Origin: Paramacrobiotus metropolitanus
Lineage: Eukaryota; Tardigrada; Eutardigrada; Parachela; Macrobiotidae
NCBI RefSeq assembly: GCF_019649055.1
Contig: NW_026570330.1
Coordinates: 1-64,000, forward strand
DNA length: 64,000 bases
Direction: 5' to 3'
The notes beneath the pieces were generated by a model that did no database searches, was not told the DNA's origin, and saw only the letters and a program-made list of their open reading frames with translations. Both the position numbers and the translations under genes were made by a program. The stretch's first letter is position 1, and each line of letters starts with the position of its first letter. Of this stretch, positions 21,141 to 32,289 are shown piece after piece.

Positions 21141-21192
21141 TACAAGCGCATATGTACGCCAGAATAAGAACGTGGTACCGTACGGTATTTAT
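21141..21192 (-). pseudogene. Type-1 knottin gene remnant, cut by the retroelement
   Basis: Reading leftwards from 21192, the sequence matches the first 17 codons of the signal peptide of the intact genes at 40.3 and 53.5 kb, but the start codon is ATA instead of ATG. Homology stops at about 21141, exactly where retroelement sequence begins. Upstream (21193-21600) the promoter-side flank of the same gene type is still recognisable. The body of the gene is missing. Either the element inserted here or a deletion joined the two. Confidence 0.65.
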
Positions 21193-21600
21193 GATGGTTA
21201 ACTCAAGCCGATCTGGCTCCAGTTCGTATCTAGTGAATAGTAGATTAACCTGTGCGCGAGAACCAGCAGAGAAATAAGCGCAAATTAGTCATTCCAGCTA
21301 GAATACCGCGATGCTTATAATATCGTGCCTGGTCAGCACTGGTATCCGGTCATATTGATCTAAACTAAGAGATAAGTGCTATCTGCATAAGACCTTCAAA
21401 CTGGTCATAGGCAAATGACACAATCATTGCACTAACGTGTACCAAATATAACCACGTACAGGTACTAGTAAATGGACTGATGTAGTCGGTTTAATTTTGA
21501 TAAAACGATTTACACAAATCCACAATTCTGACTATCCTGAGACGGATGTGACTGTAGCGCCATCAACCAGCAGGTTGTGGCAATGACTCGCCTTTTTTAA
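21193..21600 (-). other. Decayed type-1 knottin promoter flank
   Basis: Shares long stretches with the 5' flanks of the genes at 28.3, 40.7 and 53.8 kb, e.g. GGTATCCGGTCATATTGAT, AACTAAGAGATAA and CACAATTCTGACT, in the same order. A TATA-like TTATAA is present near 21316. There is no coding sequence. Confidence 0.6.
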
Positions 21601-21664
21601 AAACTAAAACAGCAGCTGACCTGAGCGATATATTATCGTGTACTGATGAAACGGCATCGCGAAG

Positions 21665-21994
21665 CTACCCTGATTTTAGTTTGGGCGGTGGAAGCGTGCG
21701 GTATGCCGGCACATCGAAGTAGTCGTTGATATGCCGACATTCCACACTCTTCCGCCGACTAAAATACAGATTACGCCGCTGGTAGCTGTTGCTACCGTCC
21801 GGAGCACGATAGCCCTTCGTGCCAAATAGACTGTCAAGGCCGCCACGGAGGCCCGTAAATTCGCCGGAAGCGGCGTTGCCGTACGGTAAAGGCGACCCGT
21901 GTCGGCCACGGTTAGAGGAACTGAAAAGAAGGTTACTGTGATTTTTAAAAACATCAACCATTACGCCAAAACACCCAGACAATTCTGCAGTCAA
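21665..21994 (-). pseudogene. Type-3 knottin relic
   Basis: The frame encodes a Gly-rich prodomain-like stretch, a dibasic RRKS and then ECRHINDY, which matches ECRHINNY at the start of the knot in the intact type-3 gene at 57.7 kb. After this the sequence departs: none of the remaining five cysteines is present, and no signal peptide is visible at the N-terminal side. It is a truncated paralogue without a functional knot. Confidence 0.6.
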
Positions 21995-23219
21995 AAATGC
22001 ATTTCTTGTAAGGCAATGCTGGATTCAGTACTGATCACAAGCTGCTGCTAAAAATACTGTACTTCCTCTTTTCCGTCAATTTTTTTGCGTCATTTCCGTC
22101 TTGATTGCAGGTGATGTAATTGCTACACCGTAATCCTTATTGGTGCAATCTATAATACTTTTTCGTCAATGTACTAATCAGGGTGCTGCTGAATGCTGAT
22201 CGATACCGGACGAATAGTACGTAGTATGGTGTGCAAGCTTGTCCGGTAATTTCCTACGTAAAGGTACAGACAGCTAGCGCGAAGTCTGCGCTTATAACGA
22301 TGGCTACTTCACTACGTTTATCAAATTGCCTAAATGCGCTCCGCAGTTAGATTGCCGCTTACTGCACCTACCGTTCTCTAGCACCATCCATCAGGCAATA
22401 ACGATTGTACTCATTAAAATACGTGCACCGACCCACCAGCCAGCCAAACGCATGTTACTTGTGTAAGCAGTGTGGCTTAGCGCCCCGTTGTTTGGATTTT
22501 GGCGTAACAAGCAAATTTGTATATTTCGCTGCATTAATCGTCAGAAAATACCGGACAAGCTTGTATGCTTTCTTCTTGTTTATCTTGAAAGTTGAACGTA
22601 TAATTATGATGACGTAGTAGAGACCGACGCCGTACAAATCCAGCATAACATGCCAACTGGAATGAAAACAAAAGCCAGACGAGTATGCTGTATTAGTTCT
22701 TGTATATGAGAGCTAGGTTGTTCCACTATACCATCAAAGTTATTGGTTGTGAGTAGTCGAATGACTGGGTTGCTTTTATGGGTATAGTAAACAGCAAACC
22801 TTACTTAGTAAGCCAATTTTGCGATTTACTAATGAAGTAAAACGTAAGTAGACAGCAAAACAGGAATGTAAACGTAAGAGCAGCCACCTCATGAGAAGTA
22901 AATAGTAGTAGTAAGTAACAGTAAGGGGTGTAAAATGGAGAAAGTTTAATTAGTATACTAACAGAATGGCCCGCAACAAATGTAACGCGGTCGGCAGTAC
23001 AGAAACTCTGTTAAACTCGCATTTTCCGTATGATTCACGTTTCACAATACAGATTTTCGCATACAGTGTAAATTTTCGCTGCAGCGTAAAAGGGCAAAGT
23101 AAGTAAGCGGTGGAGCGATACTGATCGTGAATACAAATGTCCATGTACGCTTTTTACGCGTAAGCAAAATAGCAATGCATACACTGGAGCATTATGGATG
23201 ACAAAAACGTGAGACGCTT
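21995..23219. other. Gene-free stretch with a duplicated segment
   Basis: No gene recognised. Positions about 22,236-22,470 match about 49,558-49,790 in order and orientation (GCTTGT(C/T)CGG, CTAAAGGTACA, GCGCTCCGCAG, CCAGCCAGCCA), and a shorter part recurs at 39,340-39,400. The remainder is AT-rich. Confidence 0.5.
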
Positions 23220-23610
23220 TTAGAGACAGACGCCGTGTTGGCCGGGGAAGCGGACGTAGCAGTTGCTGTTGCAGCAGTGCTCGTTGAAGTAGCAGTAGTT
23301 GTTGATGTGCCGGCATTCCGCGGCACTCTCCCGCCCCTCTTAACCACGCCCATTGAAGTTGATAGTGCCTCCCTTTCCTCCCAACCCGACACCGAAGATG
23401 CCTCAGCCTCCCTGTCCTCCATTGGCAACATAGGTGGTGAATCCTCCGCCTGAAGATTTTCCGGTCGGCTGCATACGTTTCGGCATGCGGGGCAATCCGG
23501 AGCCCATGCTGTCCAGTTCCGCAGAATCGAAGGCCTCGCTGTTTATCGGATAGAGCGAGAGAAGGCATAAACGCCGACAGAGTAACAACAAGAGAAACCG
23601 AAGGCGCCAT
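23220..23610 (-). pseudogene. Type-3 knottin pseudogene with intact cysteine pattern
   Basis: An ATG at 23610 opens a hydrophobic signal-like start, but the frame must shift within the first 20-25 codons. The next frame carries AFDSAELDSMGSGL (compare AFDFAKLAGIGSGL at 57.7 kb) and a Gly-rich prodomain, then two in-frame stops (TGA near 23403, TAA near 23341). Between and after them the prodomain motif GLGGKGGTINFNGRG is still readable. Downstream all six cysteines are kept as C-X6-C-X5-CC-X3-C-X10-C, ending at TAA 23220-23222. The knot region seems better preserved than the prodomain. Alternative: sequencing errors, which would need three independent changes. Confidence 0.7.
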
Positions 23611-24295
23611 TTTTCTCGGTGGACAAAATTATGCCTTGTATTAATTTTTTCAACAAATGTTATACTATTAATTATTGAACTGGGAACGAATTAGGGCAAA
23701 TTCAGAAAGGCAGCGATATTAGGCGCAGGTCTTAAGTAGCGCTTGGACGGCTGTGGAATCGCCGATGCTTATCGGCGATTGCAGGCGATAATACGATATC
23801 GGCGTTGGCTCATGACGCTTTGGTAGCTTACGGAACTAAGCAGATGAAATTGGTGCGCCATGGCTGCGTACGTAATTAATGGATCCCAGAAGAATGTCCA
23901 ACAGTTAACTATCTGGACTACATAAGCTGTCTTCACATGTTTTCAAACTGTTACTGGTCAATGTTTAATACAAGTGCGAGATGATGGGTCTGTAAAGCCA
24001 GTAAAGGTACACAAATATGTTTTCGATCTATGTACTCATTACGGATCACGTTCCACCATAGTGTAATTACATATATAGCAGACAGTGAGATTTCTCTCAA
24101 GCGTAGCTGATTAACTTGAAACCGTATGTTAACAAAACTCCATTACGCAGAGATGGGATGGTGTAATAGAGACATTACGTACATGGCTTTCTATCCTGAG
24201 AGCAACGGTGTGCCATGGTTCTCTATTAAAGAATATGACATACCCTACGGTGTGCCATGGTTCTCTATTCTGTGAGCACATACAAATAATACAAG
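23611..24295. other. No gene recognised
   Basis: AT-rich. The phrase GTGTGCCATGGTTCTCTATT occurs at 24208 and again at 24250, a short direct repeat beside the retroelement fragment that follows. Confidence 0.4.
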
Positions 24296-25259
24296 TTGGC
24301 ATCGGTGTACGCTGTGCAGCCTCTCGTTTCCAGATTTTGCGCGCCATCTGGTGACCATATGACGCAATCGGCTGTAGAGAACTGGCTTCAGATGACACAC
24401 TGCTCGCTACCAGAAGATTGTGTGCGAAAGTTTCAGTACGTGTGGGATGTACCGATGATTGACAGGGATGTATCAAAACTGATGTTATCAACGGTTGGTA
24501 ATGAGCGCGCAAGAGCCGTATTGTTGGCTGCATTTAGCAGAGATTCTGGGGCCTGGCTGAATGCATTACCGGCGCCTTGTCTTGGAACGTTTTTACGAGA
24601 TGAAGAAGCCAGAGTAGGAGTGGCATTACGTTTTGGATTGCCCGTAGTGACAGCTCATAACTGCGTGGCATGTGGCGAATTAGTGGAAACGAATGGTCAT
24701 CGCGGGCTTTCCTGCAATAAATCAACGAAAGGGCGATGGGCCAGACATAGATAGAGAAATGAACAGTATTGCCAAAAACTGTTGCGAGAGTGCAGGATTC
24801 CCATGTCAACTGGAACCAACAGGCCTATCACCAAGTGCGGCGATTCGACCTGACGGCATGACGCTTATTCCAGTCCGGCAAGGAAAGTCTGTTGTATGGG
24901 ATGTCACAAGTTGGTGCACAGTAGCCGATTCCCATGTCCACGGAAGTTCGAAGAAGGCAGGAAGTGTGGCCCACCTGGCAGAAAATGAGAAGCGACGGCA
25001 GTACTCTCCACTGGAAAGCAGACACCTTTTCTATCCCTTAGTTGTTGAAACGTTCGGTGTCTTTGGCCTAGCTTTAAGTGAATTTGTACATTTTATGGGC
25101 CTTAAAACTCGTGAATTAACTGGAGAAGCGCGTTCTACTGCTTTTATGAAGCAACGTTTTAGTTTGGCTGTCATTAAGGGAAATGCTACTGCTGTGTTAA
25201 GTACGTTGCCTTTTAACCCGCGGGCGGATAGAGATTTTGGTTGTTTTTTTAATGTTTAA
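24296..25259 (+). pseudogene. Non-LTR retrotransposon fragment (C-terminal endonuclease part)
   Basis: Matches the last third of the RT protein at 42.8-44.8 kb: GAWLNALPAP, then a CX2C...HRGLSC zinc motif, then the nuclease-like block IRPDGMTLIP...VVWDVTSW, then VVETFGVFG, FMKQRFSLAV and GNATAVLSTL. The frame changes once near 24,725 (between GRWARH and EMNSIAKN), so it is broken. No RT palm is present: the copy is 5'-truncated before the catalytic domain. It has diverged strongly from the 42.8 kb copy, so it is an older or different lineage. An AATAAA lies at about 25,320. No TSD was found. Confidence 0.78.
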
Positions 25260-25687
25260 ATTTTAACTGTAAAGTAGTGTGTCCGCGCTTGCACTTTTGT
25301 TGTTATGGCGGCTATTGCCCAATAAACACTTACCTAATACAAGTACTTGTATAGTTGCTGTTCAAAACTGCCCATTATTCTATTATTCGGCCTGCATCAA
25401 CAAGTTCATGTGTTTACAATCAACATTTAAACGAAACACAAACAAGATTAAAAATTTCCAATTCAGAACCACGCTGTACTATTTAATGCAGTATCAATTC
25501 GCCTAGCATAACCATTGCAGTCACAATTTATCAAAAATAAACAAGTTTTCTTCTGCAAGATGTGATGGTGCTGCAAACTGAACTTTAATCAGTACCAGCA
25601 AAATTTAGTATCACGTATAGTGTGTTGCCATGTACATACAGTGTAATGCCATTGAATAAAAGGTTTGACATGTTGCATAAGAAACGA
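25260..25687. other. No gene recognised
   Basis: AT-rich flank between the non-LTR fragment and the foldback-like element. Contains AATAAA words (25,320 and 25,655) that could serve as polyadenylation signals. Confidence 0.4.
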
Positions 25688-25696
25688 GCAAGAAAT

Positions 25697-25885
25697 GGCC
25701 AATGTCAAAAAGAGGAAGGAAATTTTAGAGGAAGGAAATTTTGTGTGGTCAAAAGGAGGAAGGAAATTTTAGAGGAAGGAAATTTTGTGTGGTCAAAAGG
25801 AGGAAGGAAATTTTAGAGGAAGGAAACTTTTCGGGGTCAAAAGGAGGAAGGAATTTTTCGGGTCAAAAAGAGGAAGGAAAATTTC
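25697..25885 (+). repeat. Left terminal inverted repeat with subrepeats
   Basis: Contains about three copies of a GGTCAAAAGGAGGAAGGAA-type subunit with alternating AATTTT spacers; complementary to 27190-27384. Confidence 0.85.
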
Positions 25886-27189
25886 AAAAAATATGGTAAA
25901 ATTTTTAATTTAATTTAGTAAGTGGATAATTAACTTTGTGGATCGTACGTGCGTAAATCGTAATGCATAACGGCAGTAATCAGTGGTCATAGCGTACGAG
26001 TATAACGCCAGTTATCTCGTTGTACAAAACATGCAACAGTAGAATTTTTATCGAATGAAATTTTAATAACCCAACTCTCGGTAACGCTTCGAAACATATG
26101 TAAATTTATAGGTCGTACGGTAATTGCTAACACACAACTATGCAAGCTATTGTTATTTTCGTACTGTTTTCATCGAATCGGTATCAGGAAAGTACGTTTC
26201 AATAATATAAAGAAATAAAAAAAACTAACAAGTAATTAGGTGCATTTTCATTCCACTCAAAATTATTATGGTTATGTAGCTTTTGTTTGCCTCGAAGTAC
26301 ATCCTGATTGTTAACTTTGTTTAGTACGAGCATAGTACTTTATATACTGCCTTCGGCATTGCAGATATAAATAAATAAAAAGCTTGATTCAGGTAAAGTT
26401 TGGCTCAACTTATGCCAGTAAATTTTAAATGCAAGAAAATGACATAAAATAATGCCAAAATAATGTCCTTAGGCTGGAGGTAGATCTTCACCGCCACTGT
26501 CGTCGTCAGTTTCAACTGCTTCATAACCTTCCATCCTGGATAAATGTGTAGCTCCCTAGCATTATTTAGTTGGTAAAACTTTTAATAATGAGCAGGTAAA
26601 AAGCAATTCTATATGTTCCGTATAGGTAAAATTCAACCATTTTCTTTGTGAACAGAAAAACAGCATGAGTAAAGCTGCGTGTAGAAGGCGCCCATGTGCG
26701 CTTTACCCGGCTACCGGCTAGACTGCTGCTGTTCCTCGTCAGCTGTGTGGGTCTGGGCATGGGAAAGTTTGGTTGTGTTGAGGAGCACCAAAGGGATCAG
26801 TCAAGATCACACTTTCTTATTATCGTGAAAAGCTTTTGTTCGTGAATTTGTTTGCCGCTTGCATCTGGCTTCGCGGCGCGCGTATTATGTTATGTCATAC
26901 CGATATACAGTGCTCGCTGTGGTAAAGTGCACGGCAGACCTACAGTATTATGCGCTACTTCAATAGCGATTGGGCAATAGTTTGCTATTTTAATATTTTT
27001 ATATAATATTTTGTGAAATGCGTGTTTCACATGCGTGCGGTGCTTAGAAAAAGAAAGTATTCAGACCATTCAGAAGAATCTATTCAGACATTTACGATTG
27101 CTATTAAAATTAAACTTAGGTAACCTTTCTTTAAAATAGCAGAAGAGAAGAAACGAAATCTCCAATGCCTGCGATCGTCCTTTTCACCA

Positions 27190-27384
27190 GAAAATTTTTG
27201 ATTTTTGCCTGAAAAAACTCCTTTATCTTTTTGACCCGAAAACTTTCCTTCCTCCTTTTGACCCGAAAACTTTCCTTCCTCCTTTTGACCCAGAAAAGTT
27301 TCCTTCCTCTAAAACTTCCTTCCTCCTTTTGACCACACAAAATTTCCTTCCTCTAAAATTTCCTTCCTCCTTTTGACATTGGCC
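27190..27384 (-). repeat. Right terminal inverted repeat with subrepeats
   Basis: Reverse complement of the left end, with one or two additional subunits (TTTTCGGGTCAAAAGG) towards the interior. Confidence 0.85.
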
Positions 27385-27931
27385 GCAAGAAATAATATAA
27401 TGCCATCGTAGAAAAGGTTTGCCCGCTTGCAGAGATTGTTATATTGCAGGCAGTCTGATAAGACAATGCACTTAAATAATGCGCTGTCTGGGATTATTGA
27501 ATGGTGCCTGCCTATCATAATGGGCAGGAGAAACGGTTCAGCTGAATCTTCGAAGCTACTCTATTACACCATCTCCTCAACTCCATTTAGTTAGAGGCAA
27601 CGCTAATTACATTTTTGTCCTTTAACATCGACAAGTTGCAGATAGAGCGGCAGAAAGAAGAAGACGGACTACAGTAGTAGACTTTGGTTCCACTTATTCC
27701 TGTACAATGAAATGTTACGCGCACAAACCATTTTCTCAGTAGCGAGCATTTGCGTCACTGACACAAAAGTATTCATCGAAAGATTCGGAATTTTCGTTAC
27801 TGCAGTACTAATAGCGCTTAATTGAACGCAGTTAAATCCATCGTTCCACGGCAATGAAAACCGTGATATTCCTAAGAACAACGCAAAACGATAGCGAAAG
27901 TACCGAGCAGAATTGGGCGCATCAGGTGCTA

Positions 27932-28292
27932 TTATCGACAGAAACCGGGATAGCCGGAAATCGGAGCAAGGCACGAACCTGCAACAGTGATGGCTAAAAA
28001 GACAGCGGCTCCCAACGCGCCGGCATTCAGTGCCGCTAGCGACCGCGCCGGGCGTAAACGTATGGACCATTCCGTTGCTGTCGACGTAGACGCTTATACC
28101 GGGCGCTCCGTATCCACTGCCGCCCTGCGCAATGTTAAGCACGCTCCCGTCACCGGAAAGGAACGTTCCGGCGTGACCTGCGGCAACCGCAGCGCCACCT
28201 GTCCGTCCAGCGGCCACCGACGTCCAGGATTGAGAATACATAAGAACGCATAAACACCCAAGAGTAAGAATGTGCTTTCGTACGGTATACAT
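27932..28292 (-). pseudogene. Type-1 knottin gene inactivated by one-base frameshift
   Basis: ATG at 28292. Signal peptide (MYTVRKHILTLGCLCVLMYS) and Gly/Ala-rich prodomain with SVYVDSNGMVHTF are intact, as are the first four knot cysteines (C-X6-C-X5-CC). Directly after CC one base is missing compared with the 40.3 and 53.5 kb genes, so the last two cysteines are out of frame; in the alternative frame they are still present and end at TAA 27932-27934. The shifted frame runs on to 27669, giving a nonsensical 100-residue tail. A TATATAAG box lies at 28410-28417, about 120 bp upstream, as in the intact copies. The loss looks recent. Confidence 0.82.
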
Positions 28293-31200
28293 GGCGGTTT
28301 ACTTGAATCGACCAGGCTTAAGTTAAAGTTCCTTAATAACGGATTATCCGATACTCGAAAACTGACAAATAAAATAAATTAGTATCGTTCCGGCTAGAAT
28401 ACCACAGTGCTTATATACCATGCTTGGTGAACACTAGTATCCGGTCAAATTGATGTACACTTGGAGATAACTGCTATCTGTAAACTGGTCATATTGTTGT
28501 CAAATGACACGTAACATTGATGTGTACCAACGATAATCAAGTAAGCAAACGGATTGTATCGGCTGTAATCTCGATCATGCACGGGAATGCTGAGACGGAA
28601 GTGACGGTAGCGTCATCCTCTTACGCTGCTTCCGTTCCAGGTGGTATACCTGACACAGTGGTGGTTTGCATGATGGAACCTTCTGATAAATGCAGCATTC
28701 CAGAAAAGTTAATGGCTTGCTAAAACGTTGTTATCACCGTGAGACTGTTGTAAAACATTTGCGAGAGCTGCGCTGATTGTACCAGAAACGTCTGGTGGAC
28801 ATACGGCTGGTACTTGACTAGTTGTAATCATTATCTAAACAGATCAGCTCGGTGGTCGGGAAAACATCGACAGAAAAGAAATCTTGAACGCTACACTAGT
28901 GCTGATCAGACCTGGCTAAACATTTGGCAGATGTTTTTGCTGAAGTAGGGTCTTCAGTTAAGTTGTAAATTATTGCATTAATTAATGACACCTCAAGCAT
29001 GCGGATTAAAACGTGCCTGCGGCCCTGCTGTACAATTCGTTTGTGTGTACGCAGCACGATTCATTTAACAGTCAGTGCTTGCGTTTTCTCTGGTGATCCA
29101 CTGCTTATTACTGGTCCAACGCATTTGTATTTTTTGCTGTGTGTCATCCATCGGTGACGCATTCTCCTTTCACATTTTATTTCGCGATATCTTTCTTGAG
29201 AAGATTAGCTAGGATTGATCGGGCCTACTGCACATTTTCTGTCGTATATGGTCCATAGAACAACCACACGATTGTCACGAACGCCCTGCACGGCTTGTGG
29301 AACACGGAATATGGCCAGATTTCAGCATGAGCTGCCAGCCATTGGCTGCATCCGAAACTAGTAACCTTCGATATTCCGCGAATTAAAGACGTGAAAGAAC
29401 CGATGTTTTTTGTGGGCAGATACTGATAGGCTACGTTAAAGTAGAGTTCACGAGAATGTTTTTCGGGCGTTGGGCGGGCCAGGTTTTTACTCCCGCGTAA
29501 TCGTACGTAACGGCCGGTGTACATAACTTTCCGGTCAATGGAACAAGTAGCTTTTCGGTGGTTTGGTTCTTCGAATCAAGCGACTTCTTTCATGTATCGC
29601 TTTTATTCGGGCCAGTACGTCGGTCATTTTGCAGCACAAAACTCTATCTATACCGGCATTTTTACGCATTTTTAGATAGAAAGCAGAATATGTCCCGCGG
29701 AATCCGACACAATACTACAAATCGACATACACGCTACTTCTTACTTTTTTAAATAGAGATTTATGACTATTACCATGGAGCTTGGACGTGTTTAATAGCT
29801 GTTGCCTTCACGCCAGCTGGAAAATCACTTCGCTTATCTCTATATAATAATCGCGTAAGCCTTAATCTTTGTTGAGTCCGTCAGCTCGACGCACTGATCC
29901 AAACTGCCGTGACAATGTATCATTCGATAGCCCTTAAAGTGTAGGTTAGCCATCACAAATCAGTTTTTGAAGAAAATAAGTTTGAAAGAAAACTTTCAAA
30001 AACATTAACATACAAAGTCTATGGGAAAAGCTAAGAACCCACCACTGCTAAATCGACCAGTCCATCACTGTCTCAACAGCCAACACGCTTTTTTGCGAGT
30101 TTCGATGCAGATGGAAGGAACTTAACGTTCTATAACAGATAACATTCCATCGTTTTTAATGTATATTTCTCATCAAATTTAGTTTTGAAAAATAAAATGA
30201 AGCGAAAGAAAGAAGACAAAATAGCCGCGAAGATTATGATTATGCGTCAGTAGGATGGTTCTGAAGTCTGATTTTAAAACGTACCTGACCCCCGCAGTGG
30301 TTTATTTAGTTTCCGCTTAACTACGCTGTGAAATGCCTTCCCGGGCGGGCGCGATTGCCTTTCTTGGCTGAACTGCCTGCGATTTAAGGGAAATTTGCTA
30401 CTTTTTTGGTTTCAATAGATAAGGTGGTGTTGAGAAAGACATACGGGGAACTTGGAATATTTAAGATTTGCTTCGAAGAACAGCAAGCTGTTTGCTTCGC
30501 ATGTTACGTGGTGTTTGGATTAAAGAACGTCTGATACATATCAATGCAAATCCAACTTTCTGCACAAGCTAAATCATGTTCGGTTTAAAAATGGGTGGGG
30601 TGGAACTGAATGTGGAGCGAATTGTACTATGTAAGGCGGAATGCTGCATTGTTAAGTAAAAAAGGACAAATGAATTTTTCAGTTCGCTGTACATCGGTAG
30701 CATGCTGGAAAGCGAAGTAGCAGGCGACGCCGAGCTGCGGCGCAAGCGGAGCCCGCGAAGCAGCAAGCATGTAAGAATTTCGCTTAAAGTTCTCGCTTTG
30801 AAGAAAAATTACCGTAAAAGCGAAGATGGAAACCCAACGAAATGCGTTTGTTCTTATTTAAATTTAAAGCGTGCGAATGTGTTCTGTGGTAAGGGCAATG
30901 GTAAAAAAGAAACGGCGATAGCAAGAAGAACAGTTACTCTGTTTGTGTACTGATCGTTTAGCTGGCCAGGTGGTATAAAGGGCACCATTGGTGTCAGTAT
31001 TCAAATTGGGATTTAAAGTACAAGTAAACTGTTATCGGAAAGTCTACGGCTCTACAGCTTAAAAAAGCGCAGAATGACAAAAATGGGAACGGAGAGCAAC
31101 TTCTAATAAATTACGGATGCTCTCTTCAACAGGTGCACGAAATTTAAATGACTGGATAAGTGATCTGGAAAATAAAATAGATGGAAAACTAATGAGCAAA

Positions 31201-31351
31201 TTTCTCCGCTTTAACACGCAAAATTTCGCATTTTAGGTTTGAGATAATCTCCACAGTCAATTAAAGCGACAGCCAAATTTTTCAGTAGACATTATCGTCA
31301 TCTCTGGACTTTGGTATATTGTAGAATTTTACGCTTCGTCCATAAAATAAA
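28293..31351. other. Knottin-cassette flank, then gene-free sequence
   Basis: Positions 28,293-29,600 share order and words with 40,680-41,570 and 53,820-55,400, i.e. a third or fourth copy of the duplicated cassette lacking its type-2 gene. From 29,600 to 31,340 nothing is recognised. The sequence is AT-rich with no supported coding region. Confidence 0.55.
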
Positions 31352-32124
31352 GGGTGGTACTATAGGCGTACCCCTTTTACCACCGTTTGCTATAGGCACC
31401 TCCTGTTGCACCCTGTAGGCACCCATTTTCAGTTATCTAGATAGTTCTCGCACCCGGTATTTTTCCGCCGACTATAGGTGCCTATTTTTAGTTTTTTGGC
31501 AGTTTTTTGGGTTCACAAAAATTTTTTCGACAATCTGACATGTGACTAGGTCAGGCATTCACATAAAAAAGTGTACCAGGGACCAAGGGAGTAGGGACCA
31601 CATCGACAAGGGGCCGGTTTGGATGATCGGATAGCATACCGCAGATCACATCGTTTGACTACGAATGTTTGGAACGTTTCTCTTTGATGCCGCTTGAAAG
31701 CAACTTGGAATGCGGAAAAGCCAAAAAGGCCGGGTAACTGCTGGGTAGCCTTCAGGTACACCAGGTCATTGTCAGATCGTGGATGATCTTCGGATGGGCT
31801 ACTTATTAAAGAACTGTCGGACAATATGAATACAGAGCAATATCAGTTCTGCTGGAGAGTTTGCATGTATTACAAGAGAAAAAATCTGAAGCCGATAGTG
31901 CATATGACCTGAAAATTCTTAGCTAGGTCACGAAATTCGGTCTTAATAGTTAAAACGTAGCACAGGACAACAAAGGGTCAGCTTATAGCTTTCGCACGCG
32001 ACGGGGTGCAGGGATTAATTAATCGAAAAGTGGTGCCCACTTTGACTCAAAGTGGGTACGAAAGGGGATGCCTGTAGATAAAGGTGGGTGAAAAGTGGTG
32101 CCTATAGCCATTTCCTAAAATAAA
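31343..32124. mobile_element. Second TIR element with 9-bp TSD (MULE-like)
   Basis: TAAAATAAA flanks the element directly on both sides (31343-31351 and 32116-32124). The 764-bp body (31352-32115) begins GGGTGGTACTATAGGC and ends, on the other strand, GGAAATGGCTATAGGC. After both, similar CACC/ACCCCTTTT(A/C)ACC sequence follows, so the termini are imperfect inverted repeats with CTATAGGC at identical spacing. The word TATAGGCACC occurs repeatedly inside each end. A 93-codon open stretch on the minus strand (31546-31824) has no recognisable transposase motif. TSD size fits Mutator-like elements. The repeat is older than that of the 25.7 kb element. Confidence 0.7.
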
Positions 32125-32289
32125 ACCTAGACTTTACCTGCAGGCTGCAGTGATGAGTTTTAATTTTTGTACAAGGTTATGATTTGTCCATCGGATTAAT
32201 TATTCCGCGCAATTTGCGCGGGGTCTGCTAGTGAAAAAATAAATAAATAGATAAGTGTGTCTAAATTGAATAAAAATTTCGCTGAGCCG

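Larger units (their letters stand above)
25688..27393. mobile_element. Foldback/MULE-like TIR element with perfect 9-bp TSD
   Basis: The body runs from 25697 to 27384 (1,688 bp). Both ends start GGCCAATGTCAAAA reading inward and continue as inverted repeats of roughly 190 bp, made of tandem subrepeats of AGGAAGGAAATTTT and GGTCAAAAGG. The 9-bp word GCAAGAAAT flanks it on both sides (25688-25696 and 27385-27393) as a direct repeat. Long internally repetitive TIRs plus a 9-bp TSD are the hallmarks of Foldback elements and of Mutator-like elements. The 1.3 kb interior is AT-rich with no transposase frame, so it is non-autonomous. The clean TSD suggests a fairly recent insertion. Confidence 0.88.

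Noticed and set aside
23035-23610. 191-codon minus-strand frame as a gene
   Set aside because: Its body is Leu/Arg/Gln-rich out-of-frame translation of the type-3 knottin pseudogene; the homologous frame is another one.
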